A stretch of 64,000 nucleotides of DNA from Flagellimonas sediminis. GTDB lineage: Bacteria; Bacteroidota; Bacteroidia; Flavobacteriales; Flavobacteriaceae. The notes beneath the pieces are model-generated. The model saw only the letters and a list, made by a program, of their open reading frames with translations, was not told where the DNA came from and searched no databases. Position numbers and translations under genes: made by a program. This document shows positions 25,502 to 35,203 of this stretch, in pieces. How positions within the stretch are numbered: position 1 is the stretch's first letter; the number at the start of each line of letters is the position of its first letter. The DNA is taken from the NCBI RefSeq assembly GCF_010500845.1, contig NZ_JAAAMI010000003.1, positions 124,001 through 188,000 on the forward strand, written 5' to 3'.

Positions 25502-27703
25502 ATGGAAATACAACAGTTCCGCTACGATAACAAAATCGTGCAAAAGTTCTTATACGCCACCATTCTCTGGGGCGTAGTGGGTATGTCGGTAGGTCTCTTG
25601 TTGGCCTTCATGTTTTTATTCCCCAATGTTACAGATGGAATTCCATGGTTGAGTTTCGGTCGCTTGCGTCCGTTGCACACCAATGCGGTGATCTTTGCAT
25701 TTGTGGGTAACGCCATTTTTGCAGGGGTCTATTATTCCCTTCAACGGTTGCTAAAGGCCCGTATGTTCAGTGATGTGCTGAGCAACATTAATTTTTGGGG
25801 CTGGCAGTTGATCATTGTGTCCGCGGCATTGACTTTGCCCTTGGGTTATACAACTTCCAAGGAATATGCAGAGTTGGAATGGCCTATTGACTTGGCTATC
25901 GCCGTAGTCTGGGTGGTTTTTGGCTGGAACATGATTGGAACCATCCTAAAAAGGAGACAAAGGCACTTGTATGTGGCCATTTGGTTCTACCTGGCAACCT
26001 TTGTTACCGTAGCGGTACTCCATATTTTCAATAGTTTGGAGTTGCCTGTATCGGCTTTGAAAAGTTATTCTGTTTATGCCGGTGTACAAGATGCCTTGGT
26101 ACAATGGTGGTATGGTCACAATGCGGTGGCGTTCTTCTTGACCACTCCTTTTTTGGGGTTGATGTACTATTTTGTGCCCAAAGCGGCCAATAGGCCAATT
26201 TACTCCTACAGGTTATCCATTGTGCACTTTTGGTCCTTGATCTTTATCTACATCTGGGCAGGTCCTCACCACTTGTTATATTCTGCTTTGCCAGATTGGG
26301 CACAGAACCTAGGTGTGGTGTTCTCCGTGATGTTGATAGCGCCTTCTTGGGGTGGTATGATCAATGGACTATTGACGTTGAGAGGGGTATGGGACAAAGT
26401 TCGAAGTGATGCTACCCTAAAATTCATGGTGGTTGCCATTACCGGTTATGGTATGGCCACTTTTGAAGGCCCCATGCTTTCTCTTAAAAACGTGAATGCG
26501 ATAGCACACTTCAGTGACTGGATCATTGCGCACGTGCACGTAGGGGCCTTGGCCTGGAACGGTTTCTTGACCTTTGGTATGATCTATTGGTTGGTACCCC
26601 GTATGTTCAAGACCGACCTTCACTCCAAAGGTTTGGCCAACTTCCATTTCTGGATCGGTACCTTGGGTATCATCTTGTATGCATTGCCGATGTACGTCGC
26701 CGGGTTTACCCAAGCCTTGATGTGGAAAGATTTTAACCCAGATGGCACCTTGGTTTATGGAAACTTCTTGGAAACCGTATCCCAGATCATCCCTATGTAT
26801 TGGATGAGGGCCATTGGAGGCAGCCTTTATATTTTGGGAATGTTCGTGCTGTTGTACAACGTGGTGATGACCATCAAGGCTGGATCCAGGGTTGAGGATG
26901 AATTGGCAGAAGCTCCAGCTTTGGCCAGGGTATCCAAAAGGCGAGTGACCGGGGAAACCTTCCACAACTGGTTGGAAAGAAAACCGGTTCAATTGACCAT
27001 TTTGGCCACTATTGCCATCTTGATCGGGGGTATCGTTCAGATTATTCCGACCATCTTGGTGAAATCCAATATCCCTACCATATCCAGTGTAAAACCTTAT
27101 ACGCCATTGGAGTTGGAAGGACGTGACCTCTATATTAGAGAAGGTTGTGTGGGATGTCACTCCCAAATGATCAGACCTTTCCGAAGCGAGGTGGAACGAT
27201 ATGGCGAGTATGCCAAAGCTGGGGAGTTTGTTTACGATCACCCATTCCTTTGGGGTAGTAAGCGTACCGGACCCGATTTGCTTAGGGTCGGTGGTAAGTA
27301 TTCGGATAACTGGCACTTGAACCACATGTACGATCCGCAAAGCACATCGGCGGGGTCTATCATGCCATCCTATAAATGGTTGGTCAGGGATAGACACGAC
27401 AGAAGTGGTGTTCGGGCTAAAATGGAAACCATGGTGAAATTGGGTGTTCCCTACACCGAGGAAGATATTGCCAATGCGCCTGAAAACATGGCTACCCAAG
27501 CGGAACAAATCGAGAAAAACCTGTACTCCGATCCTGAGTTTGTAAAAACCTACGAAGCGGATAAAAAATATGCTGCGGAGAACGGTCAGGATTTTGTTGA
27601 AATGCGTGATCGTGAGATTGTATCCCTTATTGCTTACCTGCAACGATTGGGTACTGATATCAAGATCAAGAATACTGAAGAAACACTATCTCAAAACAAA
27701 TAA
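25502..27703 (+). CDS. ccoNO: cbb3-type cytochrome c oxidase fused subunits I and II (CcoNO)
   Basis: 733 residues. The N-terminal ~470 residues are the 12-helix catalytic subunit with heme and copper ligands in LHTNAVIFAFVG, WWYGHNAVAFFLTTPFLG, AGPHHLLYSALPDWAQ and IIAHVHVGALAWNG. After a connecting membrane helix comes CcoO with one heme c site (EGCVGCHSQMIRPF) and Met ligand region (SIMPSYKWL). The fusion of CcoN and CcoO is typical of Bacteroidota; elsewhere they are separate genes. It reduces oxygen at low concentration and pumps protons. Confidence 0.97.
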   Translation: MEIQQFRYDNKIVQKFLYATILWGVVGMSVGLLLAFMFLFPNVTDGIPWLSFGRLRPLHTNAVIFAFVGNAIFAGVYYSLQRLLKARMFSDVLSNINFWGWQLIIVSAALTLPLGYTTSKEYAELEWPIDLAIAVVWVVFGWNMIGTILKRRQRHLYVAIWFYLATFVTVAVLHIFNSLELPVSALKSYSVYAGVQDALVQWWYGHNAVAFFLTTPFLGLMYYFVPKAANRPIYSYRLSIVHFWSLIFIYIWAGPHHLLYSALPDWAQNLGVVFSVMLIAPSWGGMINGLLTLRGVWDKVRSDATLKFMVVAITGYGMATFEGPMLSLKNVNAIAHFSDWIIAHVHVGALAWNGFLTFGMIYWLVPRMFKTDLHSKGLANFHFWIGTLGIILYALPMYVAGFTQALMWKDFNPDGTLVYGNFLETVSQIIPMYWMRAIGGSLYILGMFVLLYNVVMTIKAGSRVEDELAEAPALARVSKRRVTGETFHNWLERKPVQLTILATIAILIGGIVQIIPTILVKSNIPTISSVKPYTPLELEGRDLYIREGCVGCHSQMIRPFRSEVERYGEYAKAGEFVYDHPFLWGSKRTGPDLLRVGGKYSDNWHLNHMYDPQSTSAGSIMPSYKWLVRDRHDRSGVRAKMETMVKLGVPYTEEDIANAPENMATQAEQIEKNLYSDPEFVKTYEADKKYAAENGQDFVEMRDREIVSLIAYLQRLGTDIKIKNTEETLSQNK

Positions 27704-27705
27704 CC

Positions 27706-27894
27706 ATGTTGAAATTCGTAAAGAACCATATGGAAACCATTGACGGAGTAGCCAACTACCCGATGATTTCCCTGCTGATCTTCTTTGTATTTTTTGTCCT
27801 ATTGGGATGGTGGGTATTGACCGCAACCAAGGAACACATCAAAGAGATGGGCGAGCTGCCTTTAGAAGACGACAATCAACAAAACAAACTATAA
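27706..27894 (+). CDS. ccoQ: CcoQ-like small subunit
   Basis: A 62-residue protein with a single membrane helix (MISLLIFFVFFVLLGWWVLTA) and an acidic C-terminus (LPLEDDNQQ). Size and position between ccoNO and ccoP identify it as CcoQ. It starts three bases after the ccoNO stop. Confidence 0.85.
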   Translation: MLKFVKNHMETIDGVANYPMISLLIFFVFFVLLGWWVLTATKEHIKEMGELPLEDDNQQNKL

Positions 27895-27898
27895 AACT

Positions 27899-28858
27899 AT
27901 GAGCACAAGAACACCCTGGTGGATACGCGTACCCGTACTATTCTTTTTGATCTTCGGATTGATGGAATATTTTATAGACTCTGGAGATAAACCAGCCATC
28001 ATCGAATACCCCATTACGCAGTTTTTTATGCTCTTGGTCTTGATGATCTTGATTGCCATTGAGCTGATCTTGGGTTCCATTGAGAATATCATGTTCCAAA
28101 CCCTTTCTGCGGAAGGAAAGGAAAAATACCTTGCCGCCAAGAACAAGAAATTTGAGTGGACATGGGCCAAAAATGTTATGTCAAAATTGACCCGTAGCCG
28201 TTCCATTGAAAAGGAAGGCGAAATCATTCTCGACCACAACTACGACGGTATCCGCGAGTTGGACAACGTACTACCGCCATGGTGGGTATACCTGTTCTAT
28301 GGTACCATGATCTTTGCCGTAATCTATTTAGTACGTTTCCACATTGTGGGCGATTACGACCAAAAATTGGAGTATGAACAAGAAGTGGCCGCGGCCCAGT
28401 TGGCCATAGATGAATACAAAAAAACCGCTAAAGATCTTGTGGATGTAAACACTGTGGAATTCCTTTCCGATGCATCGGATCTGAGTGCCGGGGAAAAAAT
28501 ATTCCAGGGCAATTGCGTGGCCTGCCACATGGCAGATGGTGGAGGTGGTATTGGGCCCAACCTGACCGATGAGTATTGGATTTTGGGCGGGGGCATCAAA
28601 AATGTCTTCCATACCATTTCCGAAGGAGGTCGTGACGGTAAAGGGATGATTGCTTGGAAACAAAGCCTAAAACCAGCCGAAATAGCCCAGGTGGCCAGTT
28701 ACGTGTTAACATTGGGAGGAACAACTCCTGCCAATCCAAAAGAGGCGCAAGGCGATCTCTGGGTGGATCCCAATGCGCCACAGCAACCGGAAGGAACGGA
28801 ATCTGAAACACCACCGGTAGAGCAGGTTTCGGATTCCACAACAGTGGCCATGGACTAG
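27899..28858 (+). CDS. ccoP: cbb3 oxidase c-type cytochrome subunit CcoP
   Basis: 319 residues: two N-terminal membrane helices, then the conserved NVLPPWWVYLFYGTMIFAVIYL helix typical of CcoP, then a periplasmic cytochrome c domain with a single CVACH site (Cys206) and Met ligand region (GKGMIAWKQSL). Proteobacterial CcoP carries two hemes; one is the rule in Bacteroidota. The C-terminus is a Pro/Thr/Glu-rich tail. It passes electrons to CcoO. Confidence 0.95.
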   Translation: MSTRTPWWIRVPVLFFLIFGLMEYFIDSGDKPAIIEYPITQFFMLLVLMILIAIELILGSIENIMFQTLSAEGKEKYLAAKNKKFEWTWAKNVMSKLTRSRSIEKEGEIILDHNYDGIRELDNVLPPWWVYLFYGTMIFAVIYLVRFHIVGDYDQKLEYEQEVAAAQLAIDEYKKTAKDLVDVNTVEFLSDASDLSAGEKIFQGNCVACHMADGGGGIGPNLTDEYWILGGGIKNVFHTISEGGRDGKGMIAWKQSLKPAEIAQVASYVLTLGGTTPANPKEAQGDLWVDPNAPQQPEGTESETPPVEQVSDSTTVAMD

Positions 28859-28902
28859 TCCATAGAGGACATTGTCGCAAATTTTCATAAAACGCACATG
28901 CA

Positions 28903-30312
28903 ATGGAAGAGAACTTTAGGGATTCCATAGGCACAATCACAGAAGAAGGTAAAAGGGCGTGGATTTTTCCAAAAAAGCCCAGTGGAAGGTATTACGATTA
29001 CCGAAAGTACGTAAGCTACTTTTTGCTGATTTTTTTGATCGCCGCACCCTTTGTCAAAATTAGGAGCCATCAATTTTTGATGTTCAATGTGTTGGAGCGT
29101 CGCTTCAATATCTTTGGATTTCCATTTTGGCCACAGGACTTTCATTTGGTGGTGATCTCCATGATCATCGGGGTCATTTTCATTGCACTGTTCACAGTGG
29201 CCTACGGCCGTATATTTTGTGGATGGATGTGCCCCCAGACCATTTTTTTGGAAATGGTCTTCCGTCGCATCGAATTTTGGATCGATGGTGACCGTGGTGC
29301 CCAGTTGCGATTGGATAGGTCTCCTTGGAATGCTGAAAAAATAAGAAAAAGGGTGCTGAAATGGATTGTATTTTTCATCATCTCCTTTTTTATTGCAAAC
29401 GTGTTTTTGGCGTACTTGATCGGTAGCGATAAGTTACTCGCCTATATCACCGATGGTCCTATGGCACACCTGAGTACCATGGTACCCTTGTTGATCTTTA
29501 CCGGCGTATTCTATTTCATCTTTGCGTGGTTCAGGGAGCAGGTATGTATCATTGCCTGTCCATACGGAAGGTTGCAAGGGGTCCTTCTGGATAACAAATC
29601 CATTGTGGTGGCCTATGACCATAAACGTGGTGAAGCGGAAAACGGACGTAAAAAATTCCGAAAAAATGAAGATCGTGAAGCTTTAGGTTTTGGGGATTGC
29701 ATCGATTGCTTCCAGTGCGTACATGTTTGCCCAACAGGTATTGATATTAGGAATGGAACACAATTGGAATGTGTGAACTGTACCGCTTGTATTGATGAGT
29801 GCGACCATATCATGGACAGCATCAACAAACCTAGGGGACTTATCCGCTACGCTAGCGAGGACGAGATCACCAAAAAGGATAAGTTCAAGTTCACGGCCCG
29901 TATGAAAGGGTATACCGCTGTGCTTGTAGTATTGATCGGAATTTTGATTGGAATGCTTTTCCTTCGGAATGAGGTGGAAGCCAACGTGTTGCGATTGCCT
30001 GGTCAATTGTATGAAAGAAAGGATAACAACATCATCAGCAACGTGTACACCTATAAATTGGTGAACAAGACCACCAAGGATATCCCGGATGTATCGTTCA
30101 AATTGATGTCGCACAACGGTAATATCATCATGGTGTCACAGGACAAGTTTACCATACCTGCAGAGCAATTGGCAGAAGGTACCTTGTTTATTGAGATCAA
30201 TGCATCGGCCCTTACAGGAGACAAGGATAAGCTGAAGATCGGGGTGTACAGTGGCGATAAATTAATAGAAACAACGGTGACCCAGTTTTTGGCACCAAGG
30301 AGTTACAACTAA
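28903..30312 (+). CDS. ccoG: cbb3 oxidase accessory protein CcoG (FixG/RdxA)
   Basis: 469 residues with five predicted membrane helices, and two 4Fe-4S motifs in CIDCFQCVHVCPTGID and CVNCTACIDECD. NapH-like blocks such as CGWMCPQTIFLEMVFRR and REQVCIIACPYGRLQG are present. The C-terminal ~120 residues form an immunoglobulin-like domain. CcoG reduces copper during cbb3 maturation in other bacteria. Confidence 0.95.
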   Translation: MEENFRDSIGTITEEGKRAWIFPKKPSGRYYDYRKYVSYFLLIFLIAAPFVKIRSHQFLMFNVLERRFNIFGFPFWPQDFHLVVISMIIGVIFIALFTVAYGRIFCGWMCPQTIFLEMVFRRIEFWIDGDRGAQLRLDRSPWNAEKIRKRVLKWIVFFIISFFIANVFLAYLIGSDKLLAYITDGPMAHLSTMVPLLIFTGVFYFIFAWFREQVCIIACPYGRLQGVLLDNKSIVVAYDHKRGEAENGRKKFRKNEDREALGFGDCIDCFQCVHVCPTGIDIRNGTQLECVNCTACIDECDHIMDSINKPRGLIRYASEDEITKKDKFKFTARMKGYTAVLVVLIGILIGMLFLRNEVEANVLRLPGQLYERKDNNIISNVYTYKLVNKTTKDIPDVSFKLMSHNGNIIMVSQDKFTIPAEQLAEGTLFIEINASALTGDKDKLKIGVYSGDKLIETTVTQFLAPRSYN

Positions 30313-30323
30313 ATAGTATTGAA

Positions 30324-30770
30324 ATGAAAATAAATTGGGGAACAGGGATAGTGTTGGCATTTATCGGTTTTATCGGTTTCATCCTATATTTTGTAGTAAG
30401 GATGAGCACTGATGACAGGGCCAACCACGATTTGGTCACCGAGGAATATTACAAAGCGGAACTATCCTATCAAAAACAGATAGACGACTCGGAATCGGCC
30501 ACCGAAATGAACGCCAACCTCAAGGTTGAAAAAACAGAAGAAGGTTTGGTGATTTCCTTTCCGGAGCGTTTTGACCCCCAAAAGATAACAGGAACAGTGT
30601 CCCTATATAGACCGTCTAACAAGCACTTGGATTCCAACTTTCCTATAAGTTTGTCCAATACACATTTGCTCATACCTGACAATCGCTTGGTAGACGGTCG
30701 CTGGGACATTACAGTACAGTGGCAATACGAAGGTAAGCCCTTTTTACATAAACAGAAACTCGTCTATTAA
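30324..30770 (+). CDS. ccoH: FixH family protein (CcoH)
   Basis: A 148-residue protein with one N-terminal membrane helix and an external beta domain; NHDLVTEEYYKAELSYQKQIDD is the FixH signature. It is required for assembly or stability of cbb3 oxidase in other species. It lies 11 bases after ccoG and 2 bases before the SafE-like gene. Confidence 0.9.
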   Translation: MKINWGTGIVLAFIGFIGFILYFVVRMSTDDRANHDLVTEEYYKAELSYQKQIDDSESATEMNANLKVEKTEEGLVISFPERFDPQKITGTVSLYRPSNKHLDSNFPISLSNTHLLIPDNRLVDGRWDITVQWQYEGKPFLHKQKLVY

Positions 30771-30772
30771 CA

Positions 30773-31483
30773 ATGTTAACGTCTGCATTGGTCTTGGGGT
30801 TATTGGGAAGCCTGCACTGCTTGGGCATGTGTGGCCCCATTGCTTTTATGCTGCCCTTGGACCATGAAAACGTGGCAAAGAAAACGGTCCAACTGTCCAT
30901 TTACCATTTCGGAAGATTGATGGCCTATGGCATTATCGGCATGTTGTTCGGGTTCCTTGGCAAGGGCTTGTCCCTGTTCGGGATGCAACAAAAACTGTCT
31001 ATTGGCATAGGGGTGCTTATGATTTTGTTGGTGCTCATTCCAGGTAAATATCTGAACGGGCATAAAATATTCACCCCTGTCTATTCCATCTTGGCTAAAG
31101 TAAAGTCCAAACTTGGGGGAGAGCTCAAAAAAAAGACCCCGGATGCCTTTTTGACCATTGGGTTCCTCAACGGTTTTTTACCTTGTGGACTGGTGTATAT
31201 GGCCCTATTGGGAGCCATTGCATTGGGAGGTCCACTGCAAAGCGGACTTTACATGATGCTGTTCGGATTGGGAACCGTTCCCTTGATGTCCCTCGTGGTC
31301 TATTCCAAAGGCATGTTGGGCAATTCCATCAAAATGAAGTTTCAAAAATTGATTCCCGTATTTGTGGTGCTCATCGGTATTTTGTTTATTGTAAGGGGAC
31401 TTGGTCTTGGGATTCCTTATGTATCCCCAAAACCCATGTCCTCCGGAACGGTAACGGCCGCCATTGAATGCCATCAACCCTAA
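30773..31483 (+). CDS. SafE/UreH-like membrane transporter of the cbb3 operon
   Basis: A 236-residue, six-helix membrane protein with two internal repeats: LGLLGSLHCLGMCGPIAFML and IGFLNGFLPCGLVYMALLGA, the paired Cys/Pro motifs of the DsbD_2/SafE group. Members in cco operons are thought to move copper or reductant for oxidase assembly; the substrate here is not shown. Often annotated as sulfite exporter TauE/SafE, which is misleading. Confidence 0.87.
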   Translation: MLTSALVLGLLGSLHCLGMCGPIAFMLPLDHENVAKKTVQLSIYHFGRLMAYGIIGMLFGFLGKGLSLFGMQQKLSIGIGVLMILLVLIPGKYLNGHKIFTPVYSILAKVKSKLGGELKKKTPDAFLTIGFLNGFLPCGLVYMALLGAIALGGPLQSGLYMMLFGLGTVPLMSLVVYSKGMLGNSIKMKFQKLIPVFVVLIGILFIVRGLGLGIPYVSPKPMSSGTVTAAIECHQP

Positions 31484-31499
31484 AATATATATACCCAAA

Positions 31500-32768
31500 G
31501 TGAAAATAACAACGGCCCAGGAAGCAGTAAGTGTAGTAAAATCTGGAGACAGAGTATTTTTTCAAGGAGCGGCGATGACCCCTAACGTACTCATTGATGC
31601 GCTTTGCGACAGACATACCGAAATCAAGGACATTGAAATCGTGTCCATCCACACCGAGGGCGAAGCCAGATATACCCAAGCGCCCTGTAACGAAAGTTTT
31701 TGTTTGAACAGTTTGTTCGTTGGGGGCAACGTACGGGGTTTTGTGAACGGTTTTAAAGGCGATTATGTGCCTATCTTTTTAAGCGAGATCCATCTGTTGT
31801 TCCGAAGGGACATCATTCCTTTGGATGTAGCCTTCATTCAGGTTTCACCTCCAGATAAACATGGCTATTGCTCTTTGGGGGTTTCTGTGGATGTTACCCT
31901 GCCTGCCCTGGAAAAGGCCAAAAAGGTTGTGGCCCAAATCAATCCCCGAGTGCCAAGAACACATGGCGATGGCATCATCCACATCAATAAAATTGATTTT
32001 GCCGTTGAAGTGGACCATCCGATCCATGAACACGAGCCCACCGAAATTTCCGAAGTGGAAAAACATATCGGGTACCATGTGGCCTCTTTGATCGAAGATG
32101 GGGCTACCTTACAAATGGGAATCGGTAACATTCCGAATGCGGTACTTGCCAACTTGGAGAACCACAAAAGATTGGGCATCCATACCGAGATGTTCTCGGA
32201 CGGCATCCTTCCACTTATTGAACAAGGGGTGATTACAGGGGAAGAGAAGAAAGTAAAACAGGGTAAGATTGTAAGCTGTTTTGCCGTAGGATCCCGAAAA
32301 CTCTATGATTTTATTGATGACAATCCCCTCTGTGACTTTAAGGAGGCGGCGTATACCAACGATACGGCAGTAATCAGGAAGAACCCAAAGGTAACGGCCA
32401 TCAACAGTGCCATAGAGATTGACCTTACCGGTCAGGTCTGTGCCGATACGATCGGGTTCAAACAATTTTCGGGTGTTGGGGGACAAATGGACTTTATCCG
32501 AGGGGCATCCTTGTCCAAGGGAGGCAAACCCATTATTGCCATGCCATCTGTTACCAATAAGGGAGTTTCTAAGATCACCCCATTTCTGCAACAAGGGGCG
32601 GGTGTGACCACTACAAGGGCCCACGTGCATTATGTGGCCACCGAACATGGCGTGGTAGATCTGTACGGAAAGAATTTGCAGCAAAGGGCCAAGGCCCTAA
32701 TTTCCATAGCACATCCCGATCATAGGGAAGCTTTGGAGAAAGCGGCCTTTGAAAGATTCCACGGATAA
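31500..32768 (+). CDS. Acetyl-CoA hydrolase/CoA-transferase family protein
   Basis: 422 residues from GTG 31500, 16 bases after the previous stop; a TTG at 31464 inside the SafE-like gene is a second option. Family I CoA-transferase blocks: KSGDRVFFQGAAMTP, GIGNIPNAVLANL, and the catalytic Glu in GIHTEMFSDG; C-terminal GVGGQMDFIRGA and VVDLYGKNLQQRAKALI. It transfers CoA between acetate and another acid such as succinate, 4-hydroxybutyrate or butyrate. Sitting at the end of a low-oxygen operon it may support acetate or succinate overflow, which is inference. Confidence 0.88.
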   Translation: MKITTAQEAVSVVKSGDRVFFQGAAMTPNVLIDALCDRHTEIKDIEIVSIHTEGEARYTQAPCNESFCLNSLFVGGNVRGFVNGFKGDYVPIFLSEIHLLFRRDIIPLDVAFIQVSPPDKHGYCSLGVSVDVTLPALEKAKKVVAQINPRVPRTHGDGIIHINKIDFAVEVDHPIHEHEPTEISEVEKHIGYHVASLIEDGATLQMGIGNIPNAVLANLENHKRLGIHTEMFSDGILPLIEQGVITGEEKKVKQGKIVSCFAVGSRKLYDFIDDNPLCDFKEAAYTNDTAVIRKNPKVTAINSAIEIDLTGQVCADTIGFKQFSGVGGQMDFIRGASLSKGGKPIIAMPSVTNKGVSKITPFLQQGAGVTTTRAHVHYVATEHGVVDLYGKNLQQRAKALISIAHPDHREALEKAAFERFHG

Positions 32769-32790
32769 GGACTCAACCATAAGCATAAAA

Positions 32791-32823
32791 AAAGGGGACA
32801 ATTCTTTGGAATTGTCCCCTTTC
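32791..32823. terminator. Bidirectional terminator
   Basis: A perfect 13-base-pair stem AAGGGGACAATTC / GAATTGTCCCCTT with loop TTTG, and A/T runs on both sides, between the convergent CoA-transferase and stress-protein genes. Confidence 0.85.
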
Positions 32824-32858
32824 TTGAATCACATGAAACCAATCAAAAATGCAATCCA

Positions 32859-33680
32859 CTAGATTTTAAAGGTGATTACCGGTACTTCGGAATGGTTGGC
32901 GATGTCCTCACCAATACTGCCCATAAAGAAGTGCGACAATCCTCTTCGGCCATGGGTCGGGATTCCGATCAAATCGGCAGAAACCTTGTCGCTATAATTG
33001 AGAACACCTTTTTCAACAGTGTAATCATTGTAAATTTCTACGGCTACTCCCATACCTGCTGCGTCCAAAAATTTAGAAATCTTGGTATAGGCGTCCCCCG
33101 TACTCAAAAATTCGTCCCCAGGTGTATTGATGTACACCAAATGGAATTTGGATTTGAGCAGGTCTGCCATTTCCATGGCCTTTTTAAGGGCCGGTAGGTT
33201 TTCTTCCTCAAAATCACTGGCAAATACAAAGGTTTTGGGTTTAAAGCTCTCAACATCTCCCTTGATTACCAATACGGGTACATCGGAAGTTCTCACCACT
33301 CTTTCCGTGTTCGATCCAATGAAGATTTCTTGTAGGCCATCGGTACCATGGGATCCCATCACAATAAGATCGGCCTTGTGCTTTTCGGCAATTTCGTTCA
33401 CCTCACTGAACACTTTGTAATGTTTGATCACGGGCGTAATCTTGACATCCTTCAAATAGGGTTTGTTCAAAAAATCGGTGAATCGCTTTTCTCCTATTTT
33501 GATAAGATGTACCACTTGTTCCTGGGAAATATAGCCCGATTCGCCCATAATTGCGGGCGAGAGCTCCAACATGTGGAGCACCAAGAGTTCGGCACTATGC
33601 TCTTTGGCTAGGGAAGCGGCCACTTTTAGTGCCTTTTCGGACTGATTTGAAAAATCAACGGGTACAATTATACTTTTCAT
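32859..33680 (-). CDS. Universal stress protein, tandem UspA
   Basis: 273 residues forming two complete UspA domains. Both keep the nucleotide-binding loop: VMGSHGTDGLQEIFIGSNTERVV in the first and GIPTHGRRGLSHFFMGSIGEDIA in the second, so ATP binding is likely. It lies 16 bases downstream of hemN on the same strand, and is probably transcribed from the Fnr-type promoter before hemN. Confidence 0.92.
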   Translation of the reverse strand: MKSIIVPVDFSNQSEKALKVAASLAKEHSAELLVLHMLELSPAIMGESGYISQEQVVHLIKIGEKRFTDFLNKPYLKDVKITPVIKHYKVFSEVNEIAEKHKADLIVMGSHGTDGLQEIFIGSNTERVVRTSDVPVLVIKGDVESFKPKTFVFASDFEEENLPALKKAMEMADLLKSKFHLVYINTPGDEFLSTGDAYTKISKFLDAAGMGVAVEIYNDYTVEKGVLNYSDKVSADLIGIPTHGRRGLSHFFMGSIGEDIANHSEVPVITFKI

Positions 33681-33696
33681 TTTTTTGCTTTTTAGG

Positions 33697-35055
33697 TTAA
33701 ACGGTCATGGAAAATATTCGGGTATCTGGTTTTTTTCTATGCAATTTTAAATCGAATGCCATACTGATATTCCTCACAAAGGGCCTTCCTTTTTCTGTAA
33801 CGGTGATGGATTTCTCCTTGATTTCAACAAGTCCGTCGGATTTTAGTTCGGATAGGTTCTCCCTTATTTTTTGAAAATCCGCCACTTGCTCTTCCTCCTC
33901 GGTCCATGTTGTTTTAAATTGGCACATGATGTTGAGGATATGCCTTCGCAGTAACTCATCTTCAGAACTCAAGATATGTCCCTTAAAAATAGGAATAACT
34001 CCGTGTGTTACCAAATCCTCATATTCTTCCACGCTCTTTACATTTTGGGCAAACCCGTACCAGCTATCACTGATGCTCGATACACCCAAACCGATCATCA
34101 GTTGGGTCTTGGATGGTGTGTAGCCCATAAAGTTTCGGTGCAGGGAGCCATTTATCAAGGCCAAGTACAGGTCATCGGTAGGCAAGGCGAAATGGTCCAT
34201 GCCCACATCCTTATATCCAAATTCGGTTAGCATTCTTTTGCCCATTTCATATTGGGCCTTTTTTTCCACTGCGGAAGGGAGGTCTGCTTCATCATACCCT
34301 CTTTGCCCGTTGCCTTTTAACCATGGCACGTGGGCATAGCTATAAAACGCAATGCGGTCTGGTTTTAGTGCATTCGTTTTCATGATCGTTTGCTCAACAT
34401 CATCACAATTTTGAAAAGGCAATCCGTAGATGATGTCATGGCCTACTGAGGTATACCCGATATTTCTTGCCCACTCCGTTACTTTCTTCACGTTTTCGAA
34501 CGGCTGGATCCGGTTGATGGCCCGTTGTACGGTCAAGTTGTAATCCTGAACGCCAAAGCACACCCTTCTGAACCCAACTTCGTACAAGGCTTGTAAATGT
34601 TCCTTGGTGGTATTGTTGGGGTGTCCTTCAAAACTAAATTCGATATCATGGGCTTTTTTGCCCAATTGTAAGATTCCCTCGATCAACATTTTTAAATGCT
34701 CCGGGGAGAAAAAAGTGGGGGTTCCACCACCCAAATGCAATTCCTTGATCACGGGTTTGGACTCCATAAGAGCCACATATAATTCCCATTCTTTTAGAAC
34801 TGCCTTTATGTACGGAACCTCTACTTCATGCCTTTTGGTGATGCGTTTATGACATCCGCAAAAGGTACACATGCTCTCACAAAACGGAAGGTGTACATAA
34901 ATGCTGATACCTTCACCAGGGTGTTCCTCAAAGGCCCTCAACACGCTGGACCGCCATTTTTTTCCAGAAAAGTTATCATCTTCCCAATAAGGTACCGTGG
35001 GGTAACTGGTATACCTTGGACCGGGCACATTGTATTTTTGAACTAATTCACACAT
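33697..35055 (-). CDS. hemN: Oxygen-independent coproporphyrinogen III oxidase HemN
   Basis: 452 residues from ATG 35055. An in-frame ATG at 35073 exists, but the predicted transcript start is within a base or two of it, so the second is preferred; MCELVQKYNVPGPRYTSYPTVPYW is also the usual N-terminus. Radical SAM motif with four Cys, C59xxxC63xxC66xC68 in CESMCTFCGCHK, which marks true HemN. It makes protoporphyrinogen without oxygen. Under site B of the Fnr-type regulon. Confidence 0.95.
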   Translation of the reverse strand: MCELVQKYNVPGPRYTSYPTVPYWEDDNFSGKKWRSSVLRAFEEHPGEGISIYVHLPFCESMCTFCGCHKRITKRHEVEVPYIKAVLKEWELYVALMESKPVIKELHLGGGTPTFFSPEHLKMLIEGILQLGKKAHDIEFSFEGHPNNTTKEHLQALYEVGFRRVCFGVQDYNLTVQRAINRIQPFENVKKVTEWARNIGYTSVGHDIIYGLPFQNCDDVEQTIMKTNALKPDRIAFYSYAHVPWLKGNGQRGYDEADLPSAVEKKAQYEMGKRMLTEFGYKDVGMDHFALPTDDLYLALINGSLHRNFMGYTPSKTQLMIGLGVSSISDSWYGFAQNVKSVEEYEDLVTHGVIPIFKGHILSSEDELLRRHILNIMCQFKTTWTEEEEQVADFQKIRENLSELKSDGLVEIKEKSITVTEKGRPFVRNISMAFDLKLHRKKPDTRIFSMTV

Positions 35056-35080
35056 TACTGCATACCTTAACATTATAGTC

Positions 35081-35123
35081 CAAAATTACCTTGGTATGGA
35101 TTCTGAAAATATGACAAATGTCA
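35081..35123 (-). promoter_or_regulatory. Fnr-type promoter (site B) for hemN and the stress protein
   Basis: Palindrome TGACAAATGTCA at 35112-35123; minus strand: 23 bases, then TAATTTTG (35081-35088), a perfect box. Predicted start near 35074. In the other direction the 23-base position holds TATGGTAT, which is not a box. Confidence 0.8.
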
Positions 35124-35203
35124 GTATTGCCACAAATAGAGCCATTTATGGTATGTTAGGCTGACAACCATCATATTTTAAGGTGCTGTGGTACAGTAAC
35201 TTT

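Noticed and set aside
26417..27643. 408-codon open frame on the minus strand inside ccoNO
   Set aside because: It lies opposite a certain gene, and the translation is rich in His/Gln/Gly without any domain; a shadow of codon bias.
35112..35154. Forward use of site B for the ligase-like gene at 35204
   Set aside because: The position 23 bases downstream reads TATGGTAT, which does not match a promoter box; only the hemN direction is supported.
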